This document shows, in pieces, positions 46,692-57,250 of a stretch of 64,000 bases of DNA (position 1 is the stretch's first letter; every line of letters begins with the position of its first letter). Under the pieces are notes generated by a model, which saw only the letters and a list, made by a program, of their open reading frames with translations, was not told where the DNA came from and did no database searches. Where the stretch lies: positions 813,528 through 877,527 of the forward strand of contig FJOG01000021.1 in NCBI GenBank assembly GCA_900073065.1, given 5' to 3'. The DNA comes from Phialocephala subalpina. Its lineage: Eukaryota; Ascomycota; Leotiomycetes; Helotiales; Mollisiaceae. Both the position numbers and the translations under genes were made by a program.

Positions 46692-46972
46692 AAAATCTTT
46701 TTGTCGACTTCTACAAGCCTAAAGCATAATCATACTACAGTCATACCGTTCTTCGAGAGTTTAGGAGGTCTTTATTTCTGACCTGCGGAGCATGAGAAGC
46801 GACACTTTCAGGCATCCATCGCTCAATTTCAGGGCTCGGGCACCGAACACAGGCTTCGGTCGCCGACTTTCAGGCCTCCCCCACACGCTATATTTCATCG
46901 CTTCAAACAACTAAAGACCCTCGACTACTCCTTCACTCTTCCTGAGCAGACCCCAATTTCTAGCTACCCGAA

Positions 46973-48827
46973 TTACTACGCAAATTGTCAGTGCACAGAA
47001 CAATGCTGGATCATGTGCGCCTGAGCCAAGCTTACCATGGCATATCTGAACTGAAGGTTCTCATGATCAGTCAGATCAAGGAACTCGTGGTTCGGCGCAA
47101 GAACCTGCTCATCAGCTCCCATACGATTTCGCCTTCTATTCTCCATGATATTCAATAGCCGGATCAAGGCGACAATGACGAGGACGATTGCGGGACAGAT
47201 CATCATGACGATCTTGACCTTGTTATAACTCTCATCCTGATGATCGACTTAGTTAGTGGACAATCGACATTGATAATGGCGTTAAGCGTCTACTCACATT
47301 CTTGGTTATTTGAGGGCCTGTTAAAGATCCGATGGTTGATCCGATCAGAAGGATCGCGTTTGTCAGAACCTTCTTAGTGTGTCCTGCTCAGAGTCAGCCT
47401 CAGACAAGAGCCCCGTCAGAAGTGTCTTACCAAGCGTGTTCTCAGACACCATGCTGAAATTGAGGATATATGTTGCCACAAAGATATGCTGGAACTAGGG
47501 TCTCGAAGTCAGTAACCCTTTAATCTAGATGTCCTAGGCATAGAGGGATACTAACGTAGAACGCCATCAGAGACCCGAATTTGTTATCCTGAAGACCATA
47601 CAGAATGGCGCCACAAATTGTACCTAGAAGAGCCGCAATTCCGGCCCAGAGCGTCCGGTCCTTCATCCTGTCCGCCATATAGCACGCGATCAGAACGGCA
47701 GAGAATGTCACAGCTCCTTGAGGCATCTGGAGAATCAAAGCTTGTCGAGATGTATACCCAAGCGAGGTGATGAGCAATGATCCGAAAGTGCTAACTGCGC
47801 CATATCCGATGTTGGCGATGAACTGCATCAAGAAGTACAGATAACTTCTTGGGTCCCTTAACAACTCAAATACTTGATGCATTTTGAACTTCCTGTTTCC
47901 GATGCCCTGCTGGTTGATCTTGATGCGTTCGATGGACATGACTCGCTCGGCAGGAGTTAGGAACCTTGCAGTCAATTGAGAATCTGGCACCACGAAGTAG
48001 AAGCAGAAAGCAGCAAATATTGTGGTAGCACCAGTCACCACATAAAGGAGCTGCCAACTCTTGAGGACCCCAGTATGCGCACCCGGAGCTGCCATACCCC
48101 ACGCTATTGGAGATCCAATGATAGACGACATCCCAACGCCAGAGTACCAGATCCCAAGGCGCTTGGCTTGTTCATTCCGCTTATACCACATACCGGTGAT
48201 TATCACAAAGACCGGAGTGATGCTCGCCTCGAAAAATCTATTCCTCACATCAGCTCCAAGACCGATGCGGACAAGAGCCGCCACTCACCCGAGAAGAAGT
48301 CGGATGGTAAACAGCCCGCCATAGTTCTTGCAGGCAGCCATGCATGCAAGAAGCGCCCCCCAAATCGACATCGTCATCACAACCCATTTCGAGAGAGGAA
48401 CTTTCTGGATGATCAAGGCACATGGCACATTGGCGAAAAGATACCCAAGGGAGAAGATGCTTCCGAGCCACGAATACTCATTTGAGTTCAGATGAGCGTC
48501 TTTCTTGATACCCATGATCGATGAGTAGGACAAAGTTGACTTGTCGAGTGTGAAGAGCGCGATAGCTATGAACATCTGTCCAGATGTTAGCATTGTTCCT
48601 ATCTCGAGGCTTGGGCATCTTACAATTGGCAGCATGTGCAAGTCAATCTTTCGCAGCAGTTTCTTCTCGTCGACGGCAGCCACTTCAGCTTCAGTACAGT
48701 CGAGCTTGCTATATACTTGTAGGGCCATATCGGCATCTGCGGGTGTGATGACTTTCAAATCATCGTCAATTGAGATGGCAGCTGGAGCTGCTGCGGAGTT
48801 GATCTTGTCGTCCATATTGTTCGCCAT
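46973..48827 (-). CDS. MFS anion:cation symporter, Dal5/allantoate-permease type
   Basis: complement(join(46973..46975,47036..47236,47298..47383,47431..47488,47556..48237,48289..48575,48624..48827)), 506 aa, usual for the ACS family. Introns of about 47-67 nt; each junction restores family sequence, for example RLLLG-FFEASITPVFVIITGMWY. Blocks: FTLDKSTLSYSSIMGIKKDA (TM1), EYSWLGSIFSLGYLFANVPC (TM2), RLGIWYSGVGMSSIIGSPIA, IANIGYGAVSTFGSLLITSL, TNAILLIGSTIGSLTGPQI. The cytoplasmic tail ends FLDLTDHENLQFRYAM. The simplest model puts the stop codon TAA alone in the last exon (GTAAGC..GCGTAG); unspliced, 15 extra residues would be read to 46988. Members import allantoate, nicotinate, pantothenate, biotin precursors or small peptides at the plasma membrane. 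Confidence 0.85.
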
Positions 48828-49426
48828 TTTGACGAGAATCTCAGAATTTTTGAATAGCCCCAGAGCCTGACAAGGTCAATTTATATGGCGCGACATCAGG
48901 CTTTGTGCTTCATTGACGGCGAGATAAGATCACACGGAGGCGGATCGGGGTGACCTATCCGCTACGCTTCTGGCATTCTTATCACCACTGCGATCATACT
49001 GATAGAGATAAAGATATCATTCGTCTGGGCTTCGACACATGAGACCGATGTGGATATCAAAGTTGGGGTGCTTCCCCACAATCAAAAGTGGGACAACACT
49101 CCAAACCAAGTTAAGCTTCGCCGCGTTGGACTCGCCGCTTTGCCGTTGCCGTTTCGCCGTTGGTCTTGCCGTCGATGTTCACGTTGGTCCTTGCTGGGAA
49201 ATGTGGCCCAGAAAGTCAAGGCAAAGCTGGGAGATTGAAAACGCTGGATGAAAGGCCTGTCTGGCTGTACCTTCCAATTCAAGTTTGGTCGAGATGGATC
49301 AAGGTGGCCGCTCATTCCACTTCGTCGCCGCACCGCGATCACCTCCCAAATTTCGTATACAAATGTCCCAAGTCTACTGGGACATTGCATACGATCTCGT
49401 TGCTGCACCGAATACACGCCTTCAAT
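48828..49426. promoter_or_regulatory. divergent promoter of the transporter and the C45 hydrolase
   Basis: About 600 bp with several GATA-type motifs (GATAAG at about 48923, TTATC at about 48977, GATAAAG and GATATC near 49005-49018) and one CGG/CCG dyad (separate entry). GATA sites are the targets of AreA-type nitrogen regulators; a transporter of the allantoate family and an amide-type hydrolase would suit nitrogen control. Inference from motif presence only. Confidence 0.45.
48940..48962. promoter_or_regulatory. 23-bp CGG/CCG dyad, candidate Zn2Cys6 operator
   Basis: GCGGAT and ATCCGC form a perfect 6-bp inverted repeat separated by 11 bp (CGGGGTGACCT). This gives CGG-N15-CCG, the site form bound by Zn2Cys6 dimers. 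It sits between the two divergent ATGs, about 110 bp from the transporter start. A natural candidate reader is the regulator at 44613. Confidence 0.4.
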
Positions 49427-51051
49427 ATGTCTCCATCCGTTACCGCGTCGGGCTACCAGCATGTCGTCGTTTCTGGAAGTCCCTACGAACGTGGTACAAT
49501 GCACGGCAAGCAAGCCATTGAGAAAATCCGTACCAACATTCAACGTTATAAACACTCGGCCTCTTCTACTCTACCAAATTCCGACATCTGCGCGACATTC
49601 ATACGGAACGTATATTTACCCGCGATCGAGAAGGACTTCGTGGCGGGCCTTGAGGAGATGAGAGGAATCGCGGATGGAGCGGAAGTCGACCTATCCGACA
49701 TTATCCTCCTTAACGCCCGCTACGACCTCGCCCGCCTCCAAGGGACATCGAAAGTCGGAGAATGTACGAGCATGGCATATTTACAAGACCGCGGGGCGGA
49801 GATGGACGAGGTGTACGTCGCACAAAACTGGGATATGTCGTCTTGGCTCTACGACGAAGATACTATCATCGTCCTCGAAAGTCACAATCCCGCGGCGGAC
49901 AATGAGTCGTCTCCTTCCACAATTATTGCCCTGACGGAGGCCGGACAACTTGCACGCTCCGGAATGAACTCGTGTGGTCTCGGACTTTGTGCCAACTCTC
50001 TGTGGTCCAACGAAGACGCTTCACTGGAACAGCCGATCAGTGAAAGCAAACCTGTGCTACCCTTCACTCTGGCACGTCGAATGTTCCTGGAGTGTGGGAA
50101 CTTTGCTGCTGGTTTGAAAGCTGTCTGCTCATTTCCACGGCATGTCTCGGGCAACGTTATCGTGGGCACAAGAGAAGGGGTTGCGATAGATGTCGAGCTC
50201 ACTCCATCGTCGTACTTCACTCTAGTAAGTCTTGCCCTTCCGGAACACTCCCACTGCTCTCACTTCTGAGAGTCTTGAATATCCCCGTACTTCTAGGACA
50301 TTCTCCTCGATTTTTAAAATTCATGAAAAAGGAGTACTGACGCGAGGTCCGGGGAACAGTCACCACAAGTACCACTTTCACTGCCTGGAAGCTCGACGAG
50401 CACCATTCTTACACATGCAAATCATTTCGTTTCTCCCGCAATGCAATCTCGACCAGACATTTTAGATACATATACTGGAGGGTCTTCGCTATTTCGAGAT
50501 AGAAGGCTGCTCGGGCTTGTGTCGAAGGATCTCGCGATCGACGAACCACCAATCGTTGAAAGTCCCCGGGACGCGAGGACAATCGATAGCATCAAGAGGG
50601 CATTCGCAGATCATGCAGGCTTCCCGAGAAGTCTATGCGAGCATGAAGACAAGGGAGAACAGAAGTATGGCGCTGTCACTGGAAACACAATGGTAAGTTC
50701 ATTCCCATACCAGTATGCTGTGCTAGTTTTTGTGATCTTCATGACGCTTGTCAAATTGAACCAGGTTTGTGGGACATTCGTGAGCTTCAACTTTCAGCGT
50801 GAGAATTGGATGATGTTGACTCCGGAGCTAGGTCATCTTCCTAGCTCTTGAGACATTCCTTAATGGTCCTGATCTGCTGTGAGATTCAAGAAATCGTATA
50901 CTAATTAGACGTGTAGACAGTCGCTTCTGTTATCTACGATTTACAGAAGCTGGAAATGCATATCTGTAAAGGAAACCCTTGCTGTGGCACCTGGATCACA
51001 TATCGCATATCGAAGGAGAGGAAGGGTAACGTTCTCGGATTCAAGCTCTAA
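49427..51051 (+). CDS. C45 / acyl-CoA:6-APA acyltransferase-like Ntn hydrolase
   Basis: join(49427..50224,50360..50692,50917..51051), 421 aa. Family blocks: YQHVVVSGSPYERGTMHGKQ at the start; GLEEMRGIADGAEVDLSDII; the autocatalytic site GECTSMAYLQ (Cys113 would become the N-terminal nucleophile); VAQNWDMSSWLYDED; MNSCGLGLCANSL. Intron 1 (135 nt) and intron 2 (224 nt, CTAAT branch) are placed by conserved sequence: exon 2 supplies TILTHANHFVSPAMQS, and exon 3 TVASVIYDLQ..CKGNPCCGTW, the usual C-terminus. The family includes penicillin acyltransferase and other enzymes hydrolysing or exchanging amide bonds of acylated amines. No secretory leader; no clear peroxisomal SKL (ends FKL, a weak PTS1-like possibility). 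Divergent to the transporter. Confidence 0.85.
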
Positions 51052-51525
51052 TAATGTCCCCGACTTCTTGGTATTCTCTAATGTGTTGCCTTTTTGGAAG
51101 ACGGTGAGGCGGGGTAGTCGTAACTATCGGATTCGTATCCGTCGTATTGCGGATTGTAAGGGAGAAGTTCGCCCGTCCACATCTGCCGAGGACTATTCTT
51201 CAGTGATCCCTGCTTAGTGCCAAATGTCAGATTCGATGCTCTCAAGATTTTCTTTTAGTTTACTGGTACCGAAGCTATGTTCCTGGACAGAAGTGCAAGT
51301 GCGAAGATGCGGGGTGTTGCCGGTCATGTCGTTACAACATTGCACCGAGGCTAGCACAAGTGTGCGGAGAGGAGACGGGAAGTCACTTTCATTACTTTCA
51401 TCTCAGAATCAGGGAGGTCCTGGATCGGGTGAATTGTATAAGTGGGCATATTTCTTTGGCTGCCTTTGTTTGTTTTGCGACCCTGTCTTCCTTCCTTTTT
51501 CGCGCTCCCATCTTGACTTGACAAG
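51052..51525. promoter_or_regulatory. upstream region of the rhamnosidase gene
   Basis: 474 bp with no recognisable gene. It probably holds the hydrolase 3' end and the rhamnosidase promoter. Confidence 0.35.
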
Positions 51526-54249
51526 ATGCTCAATGCAATCATGTTGAACCTACCATTGACTTGGGTCTACGTGATCTGCGTGGTCTTCACTTTTCTGTGC
51601 GAGTTCTCTATTGCAGGTCCTTTTTTAGCCAATCCTCGAGATGCCTCCTCAAGGTACGAAACTTAGCCCCCTTTGACAGAGATTTCCTGCTGACAAAACT
51701 AGCTCAACAACATTCGGACCTGTGAGCTTGGCACTGGGAACTGGTCCTTTGTATCCTACGAATAGCTTCCGATCATTTCAATTGACGTCAACCCAACCAG
51801 TAGCAACATTGGACTATGGCCATGAAGTCGCTGGCTACCCTATCTTCGACATCGCCGCAATCACAGGAAAGGTCCAGATTGAGGTCAAATACACCGAGCC
51901 ATTCGCCGGTCTATCGCAGCCATTCTCGGATGGTCCATATCCTTACGCAGTCACGCTCTCAAACAGCTACCGCGTCGAGACTTTCGAGGTCACCAAGGCA
52001 GGACCCCTCCAAGCCTATCTCCTCCAAGGAGGACAGCGATGGCAATCGATTCGTCTTCTGACCAATGGCACCATCACTTTCTCGAATGTGGGCTTCAAGG
52101 CCTCGATATCCATGGTCGACGTTGGTGATCTCCCTGGAAGCTTTGAAAGTGACAATGAGCTTTTGAATAAGGTTTGGGAGCTCGGTGCTAGGGCTGTCAG
52201 CGCGGCTTGCGTTGAGAAGGGTACGCAGAAGGCGATCTGGGAAGTTAGTGGAGATGGCGCATTTGTGACGGGGATGAGACCTGGGTTAAGTGCAAAGGCT
52301 GCGACCCTGAAGGACTACACTTTAGAATTTGATGTGAAGATTGAGAGAGCGGGTATGGGTTGGGCTGTGGTGAGTGAACTTCATTTTCATAATGTCAACC
52401 ACGCCTCGGACACTTGAAGTCTTCCGTCGAATGACCTGGAACTGACGGATTCTAGGCTTTCCCACTCGCGTATCCTGGGCAAGGCATCCAGCTCGACATT
52501 GTGGGCGAGCTTCCAGGTGAGGCAACTTTCGTTAACACGAACACGTCTTTGACCCCGGCAAACTCAATATTGCTCGGATACGGATACTCGTTCGTCAATC
52601 AAACTACGCTCACTTCGTACCATCTCGACACTTTCAAGATACCATTCTCTGTGCACGAGCAGACATGGTACACACTCAAAACTGTTTTGTCTTCCGGCCA
52701 GTATCTTGCGGTCTTCGTGAACGGCACCAAGGCCTTCAACACATCTTTGGCTGACTACTACATCGGCGGCTCTTCCATCTCAACCATAGGTTCATTTGGA
52801 TTTGGAGGCTGGCAGGACCAATCCTCCTACATCAAGAATGTCATCGCCTACGACACCGCAAACGGAACTATCCTCTACAGCAACCCGATGACAGATCCCA
52901 ATGTCGTGCTTCCAGAATACGGTGTCCATGAGAACTATGCTTCCGTCTGCCTGGATGGAGCAAAGCGTGATCGTCTGGTATGGCTCGGCGACTTTTACCA
53001 CACCGCAAAGATCATCGCTGCGAGCACTTCGCGATTTGACCTCGTCAAGGGAACTCTGCAATATTTTCTTGACTGGCAGAGACCAAACGGACTTCTACCT
53101 TATGATCCTCCGATGGGATACGATCATTCCATAGCAGATGAAGCTTTCTCAATTGGTGGTGGCGGTGCGCTTGCCGGTCTTGAAGTTTATGGAGTCAGTC
53201 TTCCGGACTATCAAATCCTTGGCCTGAAGGCATTTACGGATTATGTTTCGCAAAGCAATGATCTTTCTTGGACGCGAGCGACTTGGCCAAAGTGGCAGCT
53301 GCAGGTTAATTGGCTTCTGTCACAGATCAATTCTACTACCGGGCTACTCTCTATGACTGGCTTCGCGATCCTCGGTCCCACAAACGGCGGCTCAGCTATC
53401 TCATGTGCACTTCTGGAAGCACTCAACAATGTAGCTCTGGTGGCTACTGCGCTCAATGACACGCGGTCAGCTGCCAAATATCAAACAGCATCCACGTCGC
53501 TTTCCACAGCTATCAACAAACTCCTGTGGGATGATGAACTTGGAATCTACTCGTTGTCACCATCCTCGCCTAATGATTATTCCGTCGCGGGACTTTCGTT
53601 CTGTATCACGTCTGGCGCAGCCAATGCCACTCAAACAGCACGATCTTTGTCCGCACTGTCGGCGTTGAAGCTCGGTCCAGGGTACAAGGACTCGACGCAG
53701 ATCAACTCATCGGACCCCACTGTTAATCTCTCGCCGAACACCAACGGCTTCCTCTTAGCTGCTCTCCTATCACAAAATGCGACGAATGACAGCGCCACTG
53801 CCCTGGAGCTCATCACTAGCCTGTGGGGAGCAATGTTATCGAACAACGAGACGAACTCAGGTGCAAGCTGGGAATATGTCGACCAACAAGGCAATCCAGG
53901 CTTGAGCTTGTTCACCAGTCTGTCCCATCCATGGGGTGGAGCACCGACATACATTCTCACTCAATATGCAGCTGGTATTCAACAAGCAGGTGGGGTGGCG
54001 GGGTTCGGGCATGGAAACTGGGTCATTAATCCCTCTGCTGGCTTGGCTATGGGCTTGAAGAAGGCTAGCGCGAAGGTTGTGACTGCTTTTGGGGGAAACC
54101 TGGAGGTGCAGTGGAAGGTTTCTGGTGAAGGGGTATTGAGTGTTACTATCAAGTCTCCCAGAGCTACAAGCGGGGTCTTCGAGCTGAATGGAACGCAGAA
54201 GGTGCTGAGGGGCAGTGATGAGTATGCATTCACAGTGAAAGTACAATGA
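51526..54249 (+). CDS. secreted GH78-type alpha-L-rhamnosidase
   Basis: join(51526..51653,51703..52369,52456..54249), 862 aa. Exon 1 encodes a hydrophobic leader (LTWVYVICVVFTFLCEFSIA) with a likely cut before GPFLANP, so the enzyme is secreted. The beta-sandwich front (LDYGHEVAGYPIFDIAA; VWELGARAVSAACVEKG) is interrupted by a concanavalin/LamG-like insert (about 215-395: LEFDVKIERAGMGWAVAFPL; TFKIPFSVHEQTWYTLKTVL; SFGFGGWQDQSSYIKNV). The (alpha/alpha)6 catalytic part follows, with VCLDGAKRDRLVWLGDFYHT (acidic pair), PMGYDHSIADEAFSIGGGGA and SLSHPWGGAPTYIL. It ends in a beta-sandwich tail. Many N-glycosylation sequons are present. It should release rhamnose from plant glycosides or rhamnogalacturonan; exact specificity unknown. 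Confidence 0.85.
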
Positions 54250-54583
54250 AAGATGAATATAGGTGGATCTGTGGTTGGTGGCATTGAGATTGGAGCCCTG
54301 GAGACATTGAGTTAGTGAGAACACTTGACCTAGAATCAATGATAATGTGCAATCAAATTCTATGATTTGCCGCTATGGTGTTACAGGCAGGCCAACTCTC
54401 TATTTGCTTCTAATATTCCATATGAAACCAGCTATGTGAAGCACTGAAGAACGCCAATGCTCTCCGACACCCATAAACAAATGAAACCCGTCAACAAGAA
54501 GCAATATTGCACGCTCCTCCGTGAATGCATTTCCCTCATGTGTTCTCAGCGGGAATACTACCAACCTCCGACCCATCATCGAA
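54250..54583. other. convergent 3' intergenic, no gene seen
   Basis: Short space between the 3' ends of the rhamnosidase and RTA1 genes. Nothing recognised. Confidence 0.4.
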
Positions 54584-55553
54584 TCACACCTTGCTGTAAA
54601 CCTCCTGTGGCACCATTTGCACATTGGCACTGTCCCTATCAACGCCCCGCTCTAACTCATTCGGGTATCTGAAGTAGAAGATGACAGTAACAGCAAACAT
54701 CAGAACACTGTCAAAGATGTACAGAGTCCATTCATGCTTGAGAGGATATCCACCTTGACCCATCAGATATTCGACAACGCGGAAGATGGATCGGACCATG
54801 ATGAGGGCGCTGACTGCGTAGAGCATGTGGAGGCTTTGCTTCCATGGGATATCGGCGCTATAGGAAGCTGGAGTGGGGTTTTTGCGGAGTCGAGACTGTT
54901 TCAACCTTTGTCAGCATCGCCATCCAAAGACAGAAAGGCTGGAAGAGCTTACCTGGAAGATTACCGCAGTTAAAGCAAACAACCCAAACATAACAATCTG
55001 AATAAACAACCCCCCAACCACCATCGCCTCGCCCATCTTCACCGTACTAGCCGAGAACATCAGCCCCGCACTCCCGCCCTGAACCATGAAACTCAGGATA
55101 TCTCCACAAACAAACGTCTTCGTCAACCAATTGACCCTGATAACTGAATATTTCTCGGCGCCGATGGAACGAATAATCCGTCCGAGAGTCATGTAGATAG
55201 ATGCTGCGAAGAGGGCAGGGGAGACGAGGATGAAGAAGTTTTGGATGATGTAGGGCATCAGCTTGCCAGTCTTGTTGTGTGCTGAGGCGCGGGCGCAGTA
55301 GCCTACGAATTCGACTTTGAAAACATCAGTATATGGTTACCATTGAGAGCTGATGACAGGGCTTACGGAAACATCCAATTGTGAAGGCGTAGCAAAATTT
55401 GGCCTTTGTGGTCCAGACTTTGTAGCCGTGAGCGGCAGTCGCGATCAAGAAAAGGGCTGCGAAGATACCGGCTGCCGGTTCGGAAGGGATATAGTTCCAG
55501 AGGTAGTAGCCATCGTGGCTTTCGAGGACATCTCCTCTTGCAAGAATAGCCAT
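54584..55553 (-). CDS. RTA1-family seven-helix membrane protein
   Basis: complement(join(54584..54895,54953..55314,55367..55553)), 286 aa. Introns of 52 and 57 nt keep frame (GCF-LEFVGYCAR; VIFQ-SRLRKNP). RTA1 features: an N-terminus with YLWNYIPSEPAAGIFAALFL; MPYIIQNFFILVSPALFAAS then IYMTLGRIIRSIGAE; FVCGDILSFMVQGGSAGLMF; and late SALIMVRSIFRVVEYLMGQG then EWTLYIFDSVLMF. Seven hydrophobic segments. Relatives act in lipid translocation, sphingoid-base tolerance or stress resistance at the plasma membrane. The tail (NELERGVDRDSANVQM) is cytoplasmic. Confidence 0.88.
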
Positions 55554-56343
55554 TGTGGGGGTTTAGCTTTTTTTTTCTACTTTGAGACAGAAAGATGTGG
55601 TGGTTGGTTTCTTGTGCTTCTGCGAAATTGATCGAGTGGCTCCAAAATACTGAACTTTTGGACTTGAGTATCGAGTTGGTTTGAGTGGTGGAAAACGATT
55701 TATTGTTCGGTTTTGGAGCGCGGCAACGCTATCTATATATTCAACACTGTGGATCCTTCTGTTATTAACAGGAAAGGAGGCAGGACGCAGCAACGGACGT
55801 ACCGAATTCTTTCTTTACGCGTATCTAATTTCAATACCAAGCCCTGTGGACCGTGGAGAACGCTACCGTATCAAGTAGTTCCCGCCAATCGTAAGAAAAG
55901 ATCCCCAATAACCTGGCTGTGTGGTGCTGGATTTGGATGTTTCGTGGTAGACTTTCTCTTGCTATACGATAAACGACCGTGTTCGTATATCGCTCCCCCT
56001 TGAACTGCTTCATGGACCATGGACGTGCACCCAAGCGAGGTGCGGCTCCAGGCTTTCATCCCTGTGACCCAGCGGCCTTTGTCGGAGTTTTAGCGCCTTG
56101 GTCGCTAAAAGTTCAGGCTGCTACCCCTAAAGCATGAGAGGCTGAGTGCCAGAGAGACCGTATTCCTAGATACGATCGTATCGACGTATCTGAGAGACCA
56201 TCGAATATCGATCGTCATCGAGCCTCGTTGTATGAGGCGTGTATCATATCTGAAAGCTTCATATCAATGCAAGAAGTACAGCGCCTATGGGACCTGGAAC
56301 TGTAGCAAATCAGAACAGCTGGCTTCTTTAGGAAGTTGTGAAA
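55554..56343. other. intergenic, no gene supported
   Basis: About 0.8 kb upstream of both the RTA1 gene and the carboxylesterase remnant. Short overlapping frames only. Confidence 0.35.
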
Positions 56344-56739
56344 ATGCGCCTCTCAATTGCTTTCCTCGTCTCAGCCTCCACTCTCGCATCTGCAGCAACC
56401 AATGTATCGTTGCCTGTTGTTGATCTTGGTTACGAGCTGTATCGTGCATCGATCGGTCACTGAGCCTCAAAGCCGTCAGAAATGCAATATCTGGGAGCTG
56501 GGACAACTAGTTCTAGGGCATGTTCAGGGCACACGGGATGATCGCGGGGAGATAAGCGTACAGTAGCTTTCGAGACTAAGAGTGCGTTTCCGAATTCGTC
56601 CTGGCCCAAGTTTTTCCGATGTTAATGTTTTTGTTATATATGTAAATAAGCAAACCATCGTCAACAGCATCCAAGAGTGCAGAGGAGTGCATGACCACGT
56701 GATGCTTTAAGCGAGAGAGCGACACGTACTTTTCTGTAC

Positions 56740-57250
56740 TTGAGCTCTAAGTAAAAAAAATCACATAAATTTAATAGTGTTTCTTTTCTTATATATTTAT
56801 TGTTATTTTTGACGTAAGGGGTACTAAACCAAAAAAATCTCTATTATTTTGCGTTAAAAGATAGTATTTCAATTTCTTTTTTGATTCACATCTAAAAACG
56901 TGGCGTTCGAGTTCTCGCTTACGTTCAACCCACAAACAAAAAGGCCGAAAAATGGACCAAAAAAATTTCGCCGACACCTGTGTGATTCGAACACACGCTC
57001 CCGAAGGAAATGCCTGATCAGCTTGGAATAATTCCATAGCAGGGCATCGCGTTAACCACTCCGCCAACTGGCATATTATTAGTTTGTGATTTTAGTAACG
57101 TTGGATGGTCCTCCTTACAGTGCCTTTTGTTGGTTCGTGAAAAAAACTTTGATATTTAAATTTATATAGACTTTTCGGATGTTCGAGGGACTGACGAATT
57201 AAAATACGCGCTATGTGGGGCAGATGAGTAAGATTTTTTTGATCTAAGTT
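56740..57250. other. AT-rich block inside the carboxylesterase remnant
   Basis: Runs of A and T (for example around 56751, 56827, 56960 and 57234) make this much more AT-rich than its surroundings. It contains the tRNA-Ser locus. Boundaries are approximate; no terminal repeats were found. It may be inserted or heavily mutated DNA. Confidence 0.5.
56972..57073 (-). tRNA. tRNA-Ser(GCT)-like locus with intron and unpaired acceptor stem
   Basis: On the minus strand: D-arm GCG-GAGTGGTTAA-CGC (A box), anticodon stem ATGCC/GGCAT, loop CTGCTA with a 21-nt intron after position 37 that contains AGC (can pair with the anticodon), variable arm TCC-TTCG-GGA, T-arm GTGTG-TTCGAAT-CACAC (B box) and 3' acceptor AGGTGTC plus G. 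A T7 run follows (pol III terminator). The 5' acceptor strand reads TGCCAGT where GACACCT would be needed; at most three of seven positions can pair. Everything else is intact, so this is probably a pseudogene or a copy broken at its 5' edge. Confidence 0.7.

Noticed and set aside
56789..57067. 92-codon minus-strand frame in the AT-rich block
   Set aside because: It is a translation through the tRNA-Ser locus.
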